Virus record (IMG/VR): IMGVR_UViG_3300007513_000007
Location: 1 to 64,000 of that record
Source of the DNA: a virus
Length of the DNA stretch: 64,000 nucleotides
Direction: 5' to 3' (one strand)
The notes under the pieces are model-generated. The model was given only the letters and a program-made list of their open reading frames with translations, searched no databases and was not told the DNA's origin. The position numbers and the translations under genes were made by a program. This document shows, piece by piece, positions 18,678 to 27,853 of this stretch; position 1 is the first letter of the stretch; the number at the start of each line of letters is the position of its first letter.

Positions 18678-18808
18678 AGATTGCGGAGGTGCTGAATCAA
18701 CCCATCTCCGCACCTGAAGCAGTTTCGTTCTCTCCAGGAGCATGAAAAACAGGAAAGACGCGCCCTCTGAATCAGACCCATTCGCAAGGTTGAAAGCCGC
18801 TTATAAAG

Positions 18809-18834
18809 AAACTTGAAAAAAGTTTGGGTTTTAG
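18809..18834 (+). terminator. Probable terminator after terL
   Basis: Stem AAACTT/AAGTTT with a five-base loop followed by GGGTTTTAG. The stem is AT-rich and short, so efficiency is uncertain. Confidence 0.4.
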
Positions 18835-18912
18835 TGTCCGGGAAGGGAGGTTGACCGCGTCTCGCGTGCGAGCGCGAGCGCGAGGCCGTTGTTGCTTTTC
18901 GGCCACCGCCCC

Positions 18913-18940
18913 GGTTCCCGCCAAGCAAAGCAACCGTTCT
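18913..18940 (+). promoter_or_regulatory. Possible promoter of the portal/head operon
   Basis: GGTTCC, 16 bases, CGTTCT. It combines the -35-like half of the common phage element with the CGTTCT half of the 55-kb repeat element. It lies about 70 bases before the gene at 19013. Confidence 0.25.
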
Positions 18941-19012
18941 GCTACTCCTTTACAAAGGGTTGGGTCTCCTACGGTAGCGTCCCTATCATTCGACCCCCGA
19001 TAGGAGCACTCG

Positions 19013-19579
19013 GTGGCTATTCAGAACTCTAACATTGATGATGCCCTCGACGTGGAACTCATGTTCCCCGGCGACAGGTTCCCTGTGACCGTGGGGCCTG
19101 TCCTCCGTACAAACGGGTGGAGGGGCGGCTTGTTTGTCATGTATGCGGCAGGCAACGATGATTTTATTGTAGAGGTCAGTGACGGCACCGCAGCGGCAGG
19201 GTTCCTGTTGTTCCAGTCCGAGGACTATGCTTTGGCCCCTCCTTGGGGAACTGGTCCCGGCTCCCCCGAAAACTGGATCGCCCAACAGCCGCGATCCGGT
19301 GTGGGGGGCCAAAACGTGATGACAATGGTAAACGGGGGTACACGGGCCTACTTCAGAGTGTATGAGACCGTAGCCCTGGCAGGGGGCACACGAACCGGAG
19401 GGGCTATCACCTACAATCTCAACGACACCTTGAAGGTGAGCGAGAATGGCTTGCTCTGTAACGATTCGGATGCCCAGTTTGCATTGGCAGGCATCGCCTC
19501 ACCTATCGTTGTAGGTATCGTGTCGGCAGCCCCGTCAGCCATCAACAGCAACCGGCTGTGCATCGACATGAAGTATTGA
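19013..19579 (+). CDS. Beta-rich head or decoration protein
   Basis: 188 aa from GTG; AGGAG six bases upstream fixes this start. The protein is Gly/Ala/Val/Asn-rich with many short beta segments (FPVTVGPVLRTNGWRGGLFV) and few lysines. Such sequences are typical of capsid decoration or minor head proteins, and the gene lies two small steps before the portal. Function inferred from composition and place. Confidence 0.5.
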   Translation: MAIQNSNIDDALDVELMFPGDRFPVTVGPVLRTNGWRGGLFVMYAAGNDDFIVEVSDGTAAAGFLLFQSEDYALAPPWGTGPGSPENWIAQQPRSGVGGQNVMTMVNGGTRAYFRVYETVALAGGTRTGGAITYNLNDTLKVSENGLLCNDSDAQFALAGIASPIVVGIVSAAPSAINSNRLCIDMKY

Positions 19580-19586
19580 GGTTTCT

Positions 19587-19901
19587 TTGAGTAGATACCG
19601 TGCCAGAACCGCTCCTTCAGAGGCAGATCGCGACATCACGCGCCATCTGGACGAAGCAGCACGCCATGTTGGACTTGCCTTGGACACCATGAGGCAGCAT
19701 AAAACTGCCCGGTCGCGTGGCCGTAAGAGGCGCGTGGAGGAAGACCTTATGCGCGTGCTGGGTGCCATCAGCAACGTCGGTAGCCTGGAGCCTCGTTACG
19801 GCGGCGTGGACGATCCTGACCTCATGTCTGAAGATGCGAGAGCCGCCAAACAGCGAGCGGAGCGGGATGCCCGACGGGCAGCCGAAAGAGGTGACGGATG
19901 A
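19587..19901 (+). CDS. Small highly basic/charged protein
   Basis: 104 aa from a TTG start (GAGG five bases upstream). Almost entirely helical and rich in Arg, Glu and Ala (RRVEEDLMRVLG, RAAKQRAERDARRAAER). Its stop overlaps the portal start (ATGA), so it is co-translated with the portal. Could be a head completion or scaffold-type protein; no family seen. Confidence 0.55.
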   Translation: MSRYRARTAPSEADRDITRHLDEAARHVGLALDTMRQHKTARSRGRKRRVEEDLMRVLGAISNVGSLEPRYGGVDDPDLMSEDARAAKQRAERDARRAAERGDG

Positions 19902-21607
19902 CCAAGAAGGGTGATCAGCCTCCTACCGTGGGAGCCGTCTCCAATGGCGACGGGAAGAAGAAGGCCAAGTCAGGCAAGCCTCGCAAGGTCACCACCGGGT
20001 CCATGCGTATGCGTACTGCATCCATCACCACAGGTTTGGGCCACGCTGGCACGATAGAAGGCGTAGGGGGAAACTTCTACAGCCCAGAGCTTTCTACGGA
20101 CTTCCTGGAGCTTCCCCAGTCTCTCCACGAACAGTGGAACTACTACCGTTTCTTCTATCGTTCCGAGCCTTTCGTGGGTCAGGCCATTGACCTGCACACC
20201 GAACTCCCCCTCTCCAAGATTCGGATTGCCACCCCTGAAGCAAAGAACCGAGACATGGCGGTTGCCGCTACTCGATTCTGTGAGAGGTGGGCCACGCAGA
20301 TTGGATTGCTTCACCGCCTCATCGCCATCGTTCACGAGAGGAACCTCATTGGCGAGGTTTTCATCTGGTGCGAAGACGACAACCCGGAAATGCCGGATGA
20401 CATCCGAAAGGAACTGCATCGGGAACTCACCGAAGACGGTGAAGTGGTTGAGGAAGAACGTGAACGCGAGGACGCCGCTGAACGGGCGGTTGCTTGGCTT
20501 CAGAAGAACTACAAGGGCTGGACCTCGATTCGGGTACTTCCCCCCGAACAAGTTCAAATGCAGTCCTTCAACTTCACGGATGAGCGAATCTTCGAGTTGA
20601 TTCCAGACTCAAAGACCAAGGACATCATCGAGAAATCCCAGCAAGGCGATGAAAACGCCATTCGCATTGTGAAGTCCATGCCTCCAGACGTGGTGTTTGC
20701 AGTGGCCGAGGGGAGCAACATCCCCCTCAACACCGATCCTGACGCGGGGAGCTTCATCTACTACCTCGCCAACCGCAAATCAGACTACGATTTGCGCGGT
20801 CGCTCCATCCTGGAACGGTGTATGCGAGCACTGGTTTACCGGGACAAGTTGCGCCAAGCGCAAACAAGCATCGCCTCCCGTCATATGACGCCCATCCGCA
20901 TCGTTAGCGGGGAGGACTTGGACATTTCTGACGTGGAAGCCTTGCGCGAGCAGGTAGACATGGCACTCCAAGACCCCGACTACTCCATCATCGCGAACTT
21001 CGAGGTTCGCTGGGAAGAGATGGGCGCGGACCAGCGGCTTCTTGATTTGGGGACCGAGTACGACCTTACTGACCGTCAGCTTTATTCAGGGCTGGGGGTC
21101 ACCGAGGGCTTGCTGTCAGGAGAGTCCCAGTACAGCGGTGACCGAATCAATCTCGAAGTGATCAACACCCGCTACATGCTCTTGCGAGAGCAGGTCCAAG
21201 AACTCGTCCAGAACCATATCTTCAAGCCAATGTGTGCCCGCATGGGGTTTGTGGAGGAGGACGAGTTTGGAGATGAGCGCGTTATCGTTCCGGGCCTTTC
21301 GTTCACAAGGCTCGCGCTTCGCGACAACCGGGACACCTTCGATGCTCTGTACAACCTCTACCAGAAGGGCAGCCTGGACGTGGACACCATCCTCGAACTG
21401 CTCAACCTGGACCCTGTGGATGTACGGAGGAAGATCCAGCGTGACCTCTTCACGGTCAACGACCCGACCTTCAATGAGGCGATGCGCGGAATCTACGGCG
21501 ACGTGGGACGCGCCTTGGCCGAAAACTCGGATGCTGCCGAACTCATCGCCAAGAACATCGGGCTGGAGTACAGCAAGCCCGCAGAAGATGACGGCGGCAG
21601 GTACTGA
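19898..21607 (+). CDS. Portal protein
   Basis: 569 aa, normal for portals. The sequence has the portal pattern: a start domain with YYRFFYRSEPFVGQAIDLHT, a wing region with a Glu-rich insert (about 180-200), RSILERCMRALVYRDKLRQA (stem-type helices), then the clip/crown region with SGLGVTEGLLSGESQYSGD. Portals form the dodecameric vertex through which terminase packs DNA. Position after terL and before the head genes agrees. Confidence 0.82.
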   Translation: MTKKGDQPPTVGAVSNGDGKKKAKSGKPRKVTTGSMRMRTASITTGLGHAGTIEGVGGNFYSPELSTDFLELPQSLHEQWNYYRFFYRSEPFVGQAIDLHTELPLSKIRIATPEAKNRDMAVAATRFCERWATQIGLLHRLIAIVHERNLIGEVFIWCEDDNPEMPDDIRKELHRELTEDGEVVEEEREREDAAERAVAWLQKNYKGWTSIRVLPPEQVQMQSFNFTDERIFELIPDSKTKDIIEKSQQGDENAIRIVKSMPPDVVFAVAEGSNIPLNTDPDAGSFIYYLANRKSDYDLRGRSILERCMRALVYRDKLRQAQTSIASRHMTPIRIVSGEDLDISDVEALREQVDMALQDPDYSIIANFEVRWEEMGADQRLLDLGTEYDLTDRQLYSGLGVTEGLLSGESQYSGDRINLEVINTRYMLLREQVQELVQNHIFKPMCARMGFVEEDEFGDERVIVPGLSFTRLALRDNRDTFDALYNLYQKGSLDVDTILELLNLDPVDVRRKIQRDLFTVNDPTFNEAMRGIYGDVGRALAENSDAAELIAKNIGLEYSKPAEDDGGRY

Positions 21608-21793
21608 CTCGGTAGGCACCCTATCTGTGCAGAAGCACAGCAACCTTTGGGGATCTTCATGTCAGACCGTAAAGCCATGACCTACCGCCATTCGTGAGGT
21701 GAGGGTGAGAAGCGGTCGCTTCCCCACCAACATCCCCATCCCCCAGATATTGACGAGTGGAACCCCGTCCTCGAAGAGGACGCCATCGAAGAC

Positions 21794-22891
21794 GTGGACC
21801 TCCACGCACGGGCTACGCAAGATAAACAGGCGTTTCTGGACGCGACACCTATGCAGGTAGAGGTTGCCCGAAAGCATCTCTCCCAGGTGCTTGCTGTCCT
21901 GCGTGCCCAGTACCTCTCCTACCAGACCAGCCATTGGCAGGTGATTAGTGGCAACTTCTACGGCAACCACCTGCTGTTCGAGAGGCTCTACAAGAGCGTG
22001 CAGGAACAGGTAGACCAGTTGGCAGAGAAGATGGTCGGCTATTTCGGCACGGAAGCGGTAGACCTCGCCCCCTCCATGAAGAGGATGCTGGGCTGTGTGC
22101 TTCGGTGGAACGCTTACTCGTGCCACCACAAACGAGGGATTGCTTCCGAGGCTGAACTCCAGGAAACCGTCCAGGGTGCCTATGATGCAATCACTGCATC
22201 AGGAGTGATGACCCTGGGGTTGGACGACTGGCTGATGGCTACCGCCAATCAGCACGAAGAGAACACCTACCTGCTTCAGCAGGCAGTGACTCCCCTCCCC
22301 CATGAGAAGCAAGCGGCCAGACCACCACAGGTGAGGATCCCCCGAAGCCGGAAGGATTTGATTGGCTTCTACTACGCACTGCATGACGCACTGGAGAAAG
22401 ACATCAACTTCGGTGTCGAAGACCTCCAGGCCATGAGCAACTCCGTCCTTCGCCGTGAAGTCACTCGACTCGCGCAAGGGTTGGAAGACACCCCTGGAGG
22501 AGATGAGGCTGCGGAACGTGCTTTGAAGAACGCCCCTGCGGCTTACAGGATGCTGACCCGAATGACTGGGGTCGATAAACTCGCGACGGAGCCTGCGAAG
22601 GCAGTCGCCCCTACCGCTGAAGGACACTTCTTCGACAACCCTTCACACAGGGAAGTCCAGGAGTTCGCGGACTCGGATGCCATCTCGAACATCAAAGAAG
22701 TCACTGAAGAGGCGGCCCCAGAACTGGACATCCCTGAATCAGAGGCCCTCAAAGAAACAGCGGAAGCACCCCCGACCCCCGTGGAAATCGCGGAGGAGCC
22801 GGGAGGCAAGGAACTCTCTACGCTGAATCGTCTTGAGGTGAAAGGCCACGACGCGAGGATGGCAGCGTGGGAGGCCCAGCTTCGTCGGTAG
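21794..22891 (+). CDS. Dps/ferritin-like protein in the virion gene block
   Basis: 365 aa counted from GTG at 21794. Residues about 20-150 match the Dps fold: SHWQVISGNFYGNHLLFE then VDQLAEKM. The ferroxidase residues are all present with exact Dps spacing: His47, His59, Asp74, Glu78. Known Dps proteins oxidise and store iron and protect DNA. The C-terminal 200 residues are unrelated, partly helical and end in an acidic linker. The start is uncertain: the frame is open upstream to a TGA at about 21693, and a short ATG-initiated peptide with its own ribosome site (21660) runs into the region in another frame. Neighbours suggest a virion or head-filling protein. Confidence 0.68.
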   Translation: MDLHARATQDKQAFLDATPMQVEVARKHLSQVLAVLRAQYLSYQTSHWQVISGNFYGNHLLFERLYKSVQEQVDQLAEKMVGYFGTEAVDLAPSMKRMLGCVLRWNAYSCHHKRGIASEAELQETVQGAYDAITASGVMTLGLDDWLMATANQHEENTYLLQQAVTPLPHEKQAARPPQVRIPRSRKDLIGFYYALHDALEKDINFGVEDLQAMSNSVLRREVTRLAQGLEDTPGGDEAAERALKNAPAAYRMLTRMTGVDKLATEPAKAVAPTAEGHFFDNPSHREVQEFADSDAISNIKEVTEEAAPELDIPESEALKETAEAPPTPVEIAEEPGGKELSTLNRLEVKGHDARMAAWEAQLRR

Positions 22892-22900
22892 AGTGCGGGA

Positions 22901-23353
22901 ATGGAAAACACAGACCCCTCCGATCTCGAACACGCCCACGTTCAAATCAAGATCACTCTCCGAAAGTCGGACAGTGCCATCCGTTCCGTGATGGTTCCTG
23001 CCACGATGGAAGATGCCCAGACCTTGGTTTCGTGGCCCTCGGGAGGCTTGCACCAGTCCTGCCATGCCCTGCTGACCGAAACGATTCGGCAGGAAGCCTT
23101 CACGATGTACCTTCACCGCATGACAAAAGGTGAGCAGCCCGAAACCATCGACCCCCAGGATCTCCAGGATGCTGTAAAGCACCACCTCATCGAGATGCTC
23201 GCGAACTACGTCGAGTCTGGGGTGGCAGATGCCAAGGTTCGTGCCGAGGCCATCCCACAGGACAAGAGGCCCCAGGTAGAGCCGCCCTCGATGCCCGAGA
23301 GCAACCCTATCGTGGACCCGGACGCTCTACACGCCCCGGAACACAAGCACTAA
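22901..23353 (+). CDS. Hypothetical protein
   Basis: 150 aa. The first half is mixed alpha/beta (HAHVQIKITLRKSDSAIRSV), then helical; the last 35 residues are proline-rich and disordered. It follows the Dps-like gene by nine bases and is probably co-expressed. Its stop overlaps the convergent gene at 23350. No family recognised. Confidence 0.6.
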   Translation: MENTDPSDLEHAHVQIKITLRKSDSAIRSVMVPATMEDAQTLVSWPSGGLHQSCHALLTETIRQEAFTMYLHRMTKGEQPETIDPQDLQDAVKHHLIEMLANYVESGVADAKVRAEAIPQDKRPQVEPPSMPESNPIVDPDALHAPEHKH

Positions 23354-23784
23354 CCAGCCTTGCGAGCCTTGTGGCGGGCGCGAGCGTTACGGTTGGAGCA
23401 ATCCCTGGAACAGTAGATGGAGTTGGCCCGACGCATGGCCGATTCGCCGTTGTGCCCTTTGTCACAGGTCGCCCACGCACACTGCAAGGACTCAACTTGC
23501 CGTTGTCTCTGCTTGGCTTCGAGGCGGGCGCGTTTTGCTTCAGCCTTGATGCGTGCTGCTTCAGCAGCCTTGCGGATTTCTTCTTCCTGGATCCGCTGCT
23601 TCTTCTTTTCCTCGAAGATCCGGTGCTGCCTCTCAAGCTCCAACTGCACCCCTGCACCGTAAATGGTCTTTCCACACATTGCACAGTGGAGGTGAACGTC
23701 CTTGGGGCCAGTGTTGAATCGAGGGTCCCTCATAAGCTCCACTCGGGCAGAGTGGCACTTGGGGCATGTTAGGGAAAAGCGCAT
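23350..23784 (-). CDS. Two-zinc-finger protein with a helical rod
   Basis: 144 aa from the ATG at 23784 (GGAGG four bases upstream); a longer reading frame would collide with the opposite gene. The N-terminus has CPKC...CAMC, the middle (about 50-98) is a basic coiled coil, and the C-terminus has C...C...YCSRDCSNRNARARHK, resembling MYND/HNH-adjacent treble-clef fingers. It is the only leftward gene inside the virion block, suggesting separate regulation or later insertion. Confidence 0.65.
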   Translation of the reverse strand: MRFSLTCPKCHSARVELMRDPRFNTGPKDVHLHCAMCGKTIYGAGVQLELERQHRIFEEKKKQRIQEEEIRKAAEAARIKAEAKRARLEAKQRQRQVESLQCAWATCDKGHNGESAMRRANSIYCSRDCSNRNARARHKARKAG

Positions 23785-23858
23785 CGCGCCTCCTTTCGGT
23801 TTCCCTTCTATGAGAAAGGATGGGGTGAGCCGGTATCGCTCCATGGAGAGTCTCTTCA

Positions 23859-25802
23859 ATGACCTGTAAGACCGCAAAAGCTGCTGTCCAGCCAGTTCGT
23901 CAACGTACCCAGTACACCTGCATGGCTACGTCGATGATGATGTGTCTGCAAGCCCTTGGGCACGAGGTTGATGAAGACGAGGTGAACAAGGTGATGGGCG
24001 CACGGCCTATGAAGGGTGCCGCATGGGAACACGCTTTGGCCTGTGCCCAACACTATGGATGTAGGGCGACCCTTACTGTCCCTTCGACTGTGCAGCAACT
24101 AAAGGAATGGACAGATCAAGGAATCCCCGTGATGATCGCGTGGAACCCTGAAGGTAGGGAGTGGAGCCACGCAAGCGTGGTGTTTGACGTAGACGATGAT
24201 CTGAATGTTTACGTCGCAGACCCGAACATCCCGGACCCGGACGAAACAGTACGCATCGTCCCCAAGAAGGACTTCTACAACAAGTGGTACGAAAAGTGGC
24301 CTAACTATTTGGTCCGTCGTCCCGCGATGGCAGTCTCTCGGGAGATCACCACCGACGGAAAGCAGGTGATGGCTTCAGCCAAGAAGGTTGCCTCCCTGAA
24401 ACAGACCGCTCGAATCAACTGGCAACGGCTCTCCCGAGGCAAAGGTTGGAAGTACGTCACTCCTGAACTGCTGGTTCACGTCCTCCCCGTTGAATCATGG
24501 GATCACGTCCGGGACAGAGACATCCCCGACGTGCATGAGGTTGCTGATGCAGAACTCACTGCCGACGCAATCCCCCATCTGGTTGAGAGCTACAACAAGA
24601 TGGTCAAGGAGCACGCCAAGTGGGTGCGCCAAGGATGGTGGCCAAGACCTGTGCGAGTCGAGAAGTGGGAAGTGTGGGCTTACCACCGCCCCTCCAAAAA
24701 GGGATTCCGTGGTGTGTTGGATGACGAGAGAACCGCTCTGCGAAGCACCGAGAACGCTATCCCGAAGCTCCTGGAAAGGAAGAGGCCCTCTTGGCTCAAG
24801 CCTGACAATGACGGGCCAACGAGAGCCGCCAAGAGAACCACCGAGGTCCGAAAGAAGAAGGACAAGAACGCCCCGGTAAAAGTGAAGGTGGACCGGCTGC
24901 GTAACAATCCCGCTGCTGAAGCAGCAGGCGCACGGAAACCTACACGGGGACACCGAAGAAAAGAGAGAGGGCGCAACGTGGAACGAGGACATTCAAGAAA
25001 AGACAAGCACAAGGGAAGGAGGCAAGAGCGCCAATCGGCTGCTTCTCCGTCACGGGTGGCTCTGCGCCACGTCCACAGCCGCACCCTTGATTTGAGCGGC
25101 ATGGACATGGAGGATGCCCTCGATCTTGTCATGGAAAACGTAGGCATCCCCAGATCCGACTACAGTTGGAAAAGAGGCGAAATCAAACGCCGGGTGATGG
25201 GGGATTTGGCCGCTGATGGCAGTCAACAAGCCCTGATTCGAGGCGAGATTCTGTTCTCCCGTGGTGCCTTTGTTGAGGACCGGAACATCAAGGAGTTCCT
25301 AAATCAGTTCCCTCGGGGCGAGGCCGCCCTGAAGCACCGGTTTACCCAGAGCGTCTTGACGAACAGATCAGACCTCGGACGGGACATCAGAAAGAGAATC
25401 CAGCGCAGCCCCAAACAGTTCCTTGGAACACTTTTCGATGACTACCAGGAAGCCGAAGAATACGAACCCCTTGAAGTGACTGTGGCCCCTGCGGAGTTTA
25501 GTCGGCAGGTTCGCGTCGATGCTCGATGGGGAAAACTCATATCTCCCGCCACCGTCGAAGTGAACTTTTCCGCGAAGAAGCTGCCGCCAGTTGGCGAAGG
25601 TGTGTTCAGCATAATGAGCAACACCGAACTCAACCGTTGGATTGAGGGCTGGGCCAGCTACGCACCGGAGAACTTCTACATGGACGGTGAGACGGGTATG
25701 AATAGCAACCAACTGTTCCGGCACTACCGAGAGCAGTGGCGTGGCCTGTCACCCCGTAGACAAGCAGAGAAGTACAAGTCGCTCCAGCGGTATGTACGGT
25801 AG
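23859..25802 (+). CDS. C39-like cysteine peptidase fused to basic linker and virion-type domain
   Basis: 647 aa; GGAGAG eight bases upstream. Residues 10-150 match the papain-like C39 fold: Cys21 in QRTQYTCMATS, His104 in WSHASVVFDV and Asp121 in VYVADPN form the catalytic triad. Known C39 domains cleave leader peptides. Residues about 330-390 are extremely basic and disordered. The motif SAASPSRVALRH (Arg399) then starts a C-terminal folded region. In this position the enzyme could process virion proteins, but it could equally be an inactive fold. Confidence 0.7.
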   Translation: MTCKTAKAAVQPVRQRTQYTCMATSMMMCLQALGHEVDEDEVNKVMGARPMKGAAWEHALACAQHYGCRATLTVPSTVQQLKEWTDQGIPVMIAWNPEGREWSHASVVFDVDDDLNVYVADPNIPDPDETVRIVPKKDFYNKWYEKWPNYLVRRPAMAVSREITTDGKQVMASAKKVASLKQTARINWQRLSRGKGWKYVTPELLVHVLPVESWDHVRDRDIPDVHEVADAELTADAIPHLVESYNKMVKEHAKWVRQGWWPRPVRVEKWEVWAYHRPSKKGFRGVLDDERTALRSTENAIPKLLERKRPSWLKPDNDGPTRAAKRTTEVRKKKDKNAPVKVKVDRLRNNPAAEAAGARKPTRGHRRKERGRNVERGHSRKDKHKGRRQERQSAASPSRVALRHVHSRTLDLSGMDMEDALDLVMENVGIPRSDYSWKRGEIKRRVMGDLAADGSQQALIRGEILFSRGAFVEDRNIKEFLNQFPRGEAALKHRFTQSVLTNRSDLGRDIRKRIQRSPKQFLGTLFDDYQEAEEYEPLEVTVAPAEFSRQVRVDARWGKLISPATVEVNFSAKKLPPVGEGVFSIMSNTELNRWIEGWASYAPENFYMDGETGMNSNQLFRHYREQWRGLSPRRQAEKYKSLQRYVR

Positions 25803-25846
25803 AGACCTTATCCAAGACTTATTGCAGAACCCTCGGAGCACGACCC

Positions 25847-27007
25847 ATGTCTGACAAAACCCTTCTCCTCCCGTCTGAACGGGCAGCTATGGAACGGGCT
25901 GCTGGCCCTTACAACCCGCGCCCGCCGTGGCCTAAAACTCCGGGCGGCCAGGGAAAGCCGGGAACGAAGAACGTATACAACTTGCACAACGAGTATGGGT
26001 CGGGCGTCTCAAATGATCCGGCTGCTTACATGCGCCAGTGGCGTGAAAAATGGCAAGGAAACCATAAAGACCGGGCGAACTGCCCGGATGGATTCGGTGA
26101 AACAATGGATTGCTCCTCCCACGAAACAGGTAAGTCAAAGAAGGCCAGTGCTCCCGCAGGAATGTACGGCTACACCAAGAAGACCCAGCATGACGTTGAG
26201 GCGTCCATCCGCAAGGCCCAGCGCCGAGTGGCCAAGATTGCCAAGGCTCTCTGGACACGGGATTCCCGTTCTGCTGCGTTCCTGGCTACCCATGCGAAGC
26301 GTGCAAAGAGTGCTCCTGCCCGCCTTCTCGTAGCCGCTATGGCTGACATTGGCCCCAAGGTCGCCTCCGAAGAGGGAGTGGCTCGTGTGGCCGCCTACGG
26401 CCTCTACGGACACCCCGCGAAGACTGCCCGCCTTTCCCTGACCGCTTGCTCCGAGCTTCGGGAAGAAATGGGCCGCATCGCATATGATCTGCACAGCCGC
26501 CGCAGCATGAAGCACGCCAAGATCACGGGCTTCATGGATGCTCACACGAAGGCTGCGAAGTGCAGCTACTGCCGGATGCTCCTGTCCTCGTACCCAGACA
26601 GTCCTTCCGGCAAGACTGCGGAGTTCAACGCAGACGATATTGGAAAGACGGTTCCTGGCCCGCTGGTGAATGACCCGCCTGACTCGAAGATGGACGGGCA
26701 GTTCACACAAGCAGACAACTCTCAGCTTACGAATCTTGCCGAAGGCAAGGAAGTTGCTGTGAAGTCAGCGGATGAGAACACACCGGATCTTGGACCCGAG
26801 TACAACGTCGCCAAGCCCGGTATCGAAGAAGAGATCGGCGCAGAGGTCAAAGGACCCATCTACGAAGAGGACTCCTCTACGAGTGCTGACCTCAAAGGTC
26901 AGTTCACGCAGAAGGACCTCCACGAGTTGACGGACGAGGTTGAGAGCGGCAAGCAGGCGAGCGTGGACACCACCTCCGTGCGTAGCCTGCTGGAGTGGGT
27001 GGACTGA
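25847..27007 (+). CDS. Hypothetical virion-block protein
   Basis: 386 aa. A proline/glycine-rich N-terminus, a central helical domain (about 115-225) with many alanines and arginines, and an acidic C-terminal part with two related segments (MDGQFTQADNSQLTNL and LKGQFTQKDLHELTD), indicating an internal duplication. It is followed at once by 27009-27470. Not recognised. Confidence 0.62.
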   Translation: MSDKTLLLPSERAAMERAAGPYNPRPPWPKTPGGQGKPGTKNVYNLHNEYGSGVSNDPAAYMRQWREKWQGNHKDRANCPDGFGETMDCSSHETGKSKKASAPAGMYGYTKKTQHDVEASIRKAQRRVAKIAKALWTRDSRSAAFLATHAKRAKSAPARLLVAAMADIGPKVASEEGVARVAAYGLYGHPAKTARLSLTACSELREEMGRIAYDLHSRRSMKHAKITGFMDAHTKAAKCSYCRMLLSSYPDSPSGKTAEFNADDIGKTVPGPLVNDPPDSKMDGQFTQADNSQLTNLAEGKEVAVKSADENTPDLGPEYNVAKPGIEEEIGAEVKGPIYEEDSSTSADLKGQFTQKDLHELTDEVESGKQASVDTTSVRSLLEWVD

Positions 27008-27008
27008 G

Positions 27009-27470
27009 ATGCGTTTGCCGGACACACGAAAATCCGAGGGGTGGTCTGACTCCGACTGGGTGGATGCCGAAAAGGCTCAGGATGAGTTGTGGGATCAAGC
27101 GCAGGAGCACATCCAAGGCTTCTACGACAAGATCAAAGAAGACATCCGCTTCGCAGAGGACGACCTCAAGCAGATCCGTGATGGCTTCGCCTGGGCTGAG
27201 ACGCGGGGCGACATCGGCAGGCTTCGGAAGCGTTTTGAGGGTTCCGTGGGCAGCAAGGCCCTCTCCAAGAAGGAGTGGGAATGGCTCGACGAGATGCTTT
27301 CTGTTCAGTCGAGGAAACTCCCCGATTCAATCTTCCGCATGAACGCCTCAGAGACAGATAAAGCCATGAGCATCACCGCATATGAGCGCGGTGCGCTCAT
27401 CAGGCTTGCTTCCACCCTCCCTGTAGGGGACGAGAAGCGTAGGGCCATCCTTTCCGGTCTGGTGCGGTAA
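27009..27470 (+). CDS. Hypothetical protein ending in a LIRLA-type module
   Basis: 153 aa, ATG one base after the previous stop. Mostly helical and charged. The last 25 residues (ALIRLASTLPVGDEKRRAI then LSGLVR) are nearly the same module that begins several unrelated small proteins at 34642, 35143 and 48028. Here it is C-terminal, so the module is mobile between ends. Confidence 0.62.
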   Translation: MRLPDTRKSEGWSDSDWVDAEKAQDELWDQAQEHIQGFYDKIKEDIRFAEDDLKQIRDGFAWAETRGDIGRLRKRFEGSVGSKALSKKEWEWLDEMLSVQSRKLPDSIFRMNASETDKAMSITAYERGALIRLASTLPVGDEKRRAILSGLVR

Positions 27471-27530
27471 AGGCTTCAGCAACTTCAAGGTTGCCTCTCA
27501 AGCCATCCCTTTTTGAGACTGGGCTTCTGA

Positions 27531-27836
27531 CTAAGACTGGTCCGGGCGTACATTCTCTCTGCCCTCAAAGGGGCGCGTGAAGGTGTGAGCCTTCAAAGCC
27601 TCAAAGCCGTTGTCCATCAAGATGGGCACAGGGGTAAGGCTGTCCTTGGTCTTGACGAACCACTGGCACCGCCATTCCACGTCATTGTGAAGGAACTTGA
27701 ACACCATGAGGTGTGTCCCCTCTGGATCGAGTTGATTTGCGAACTCGTCCACTGGACCCTGGTTACGGTTTTCGTACCGAGAGTCAGCCATGAGGGCCAG
27801 GAAGCCCTCTGTTGTTGCCATCACCATTTCAGCCAT
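27531..27836 (-). CDS. Hypothetical protein
   Basis: 101 aa, GAGGTGAGCG before the ATG. Compact alpha/beta composition with many aromatic residues (VFKFLHNDVEWRCQWFVKT). It lies 17 bases downstream of the SWIM protein gene and is probably its operon partner, driven from 28209-28242. Confidence 0.6.
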   Translation of the reverse strand: MAEMVMATTEGFLALMADSRYENRNQGPVDEFANQLDPEGTHLMVFKFLHNDVEWRCQWFVKTKDSLTPVPILMDNGFEALKAHTFTRPFEGRENVRPDQS

Positions 27837-27853
27837 CGCTCACCTCTTGTAAA

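Larger units (their letters stand above)
18628..19012. other. Non-coding gap between terminase and head genes
   Basis: About 385 bases with no gene. It holds a palindrome (18659-18677), a hairpin TGCGGAG/CTCCGCA, a probable terminator (18809-18834), an alternating G/C tract near 18860-18885 (GCGTGCGAGCGCGAGCGCG), and a possible hybrid promoter, GGTTCC-N16-CGTTCT (18913-18940). The octamer CTGAATCA occurs three times. Confidence 0.55.
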
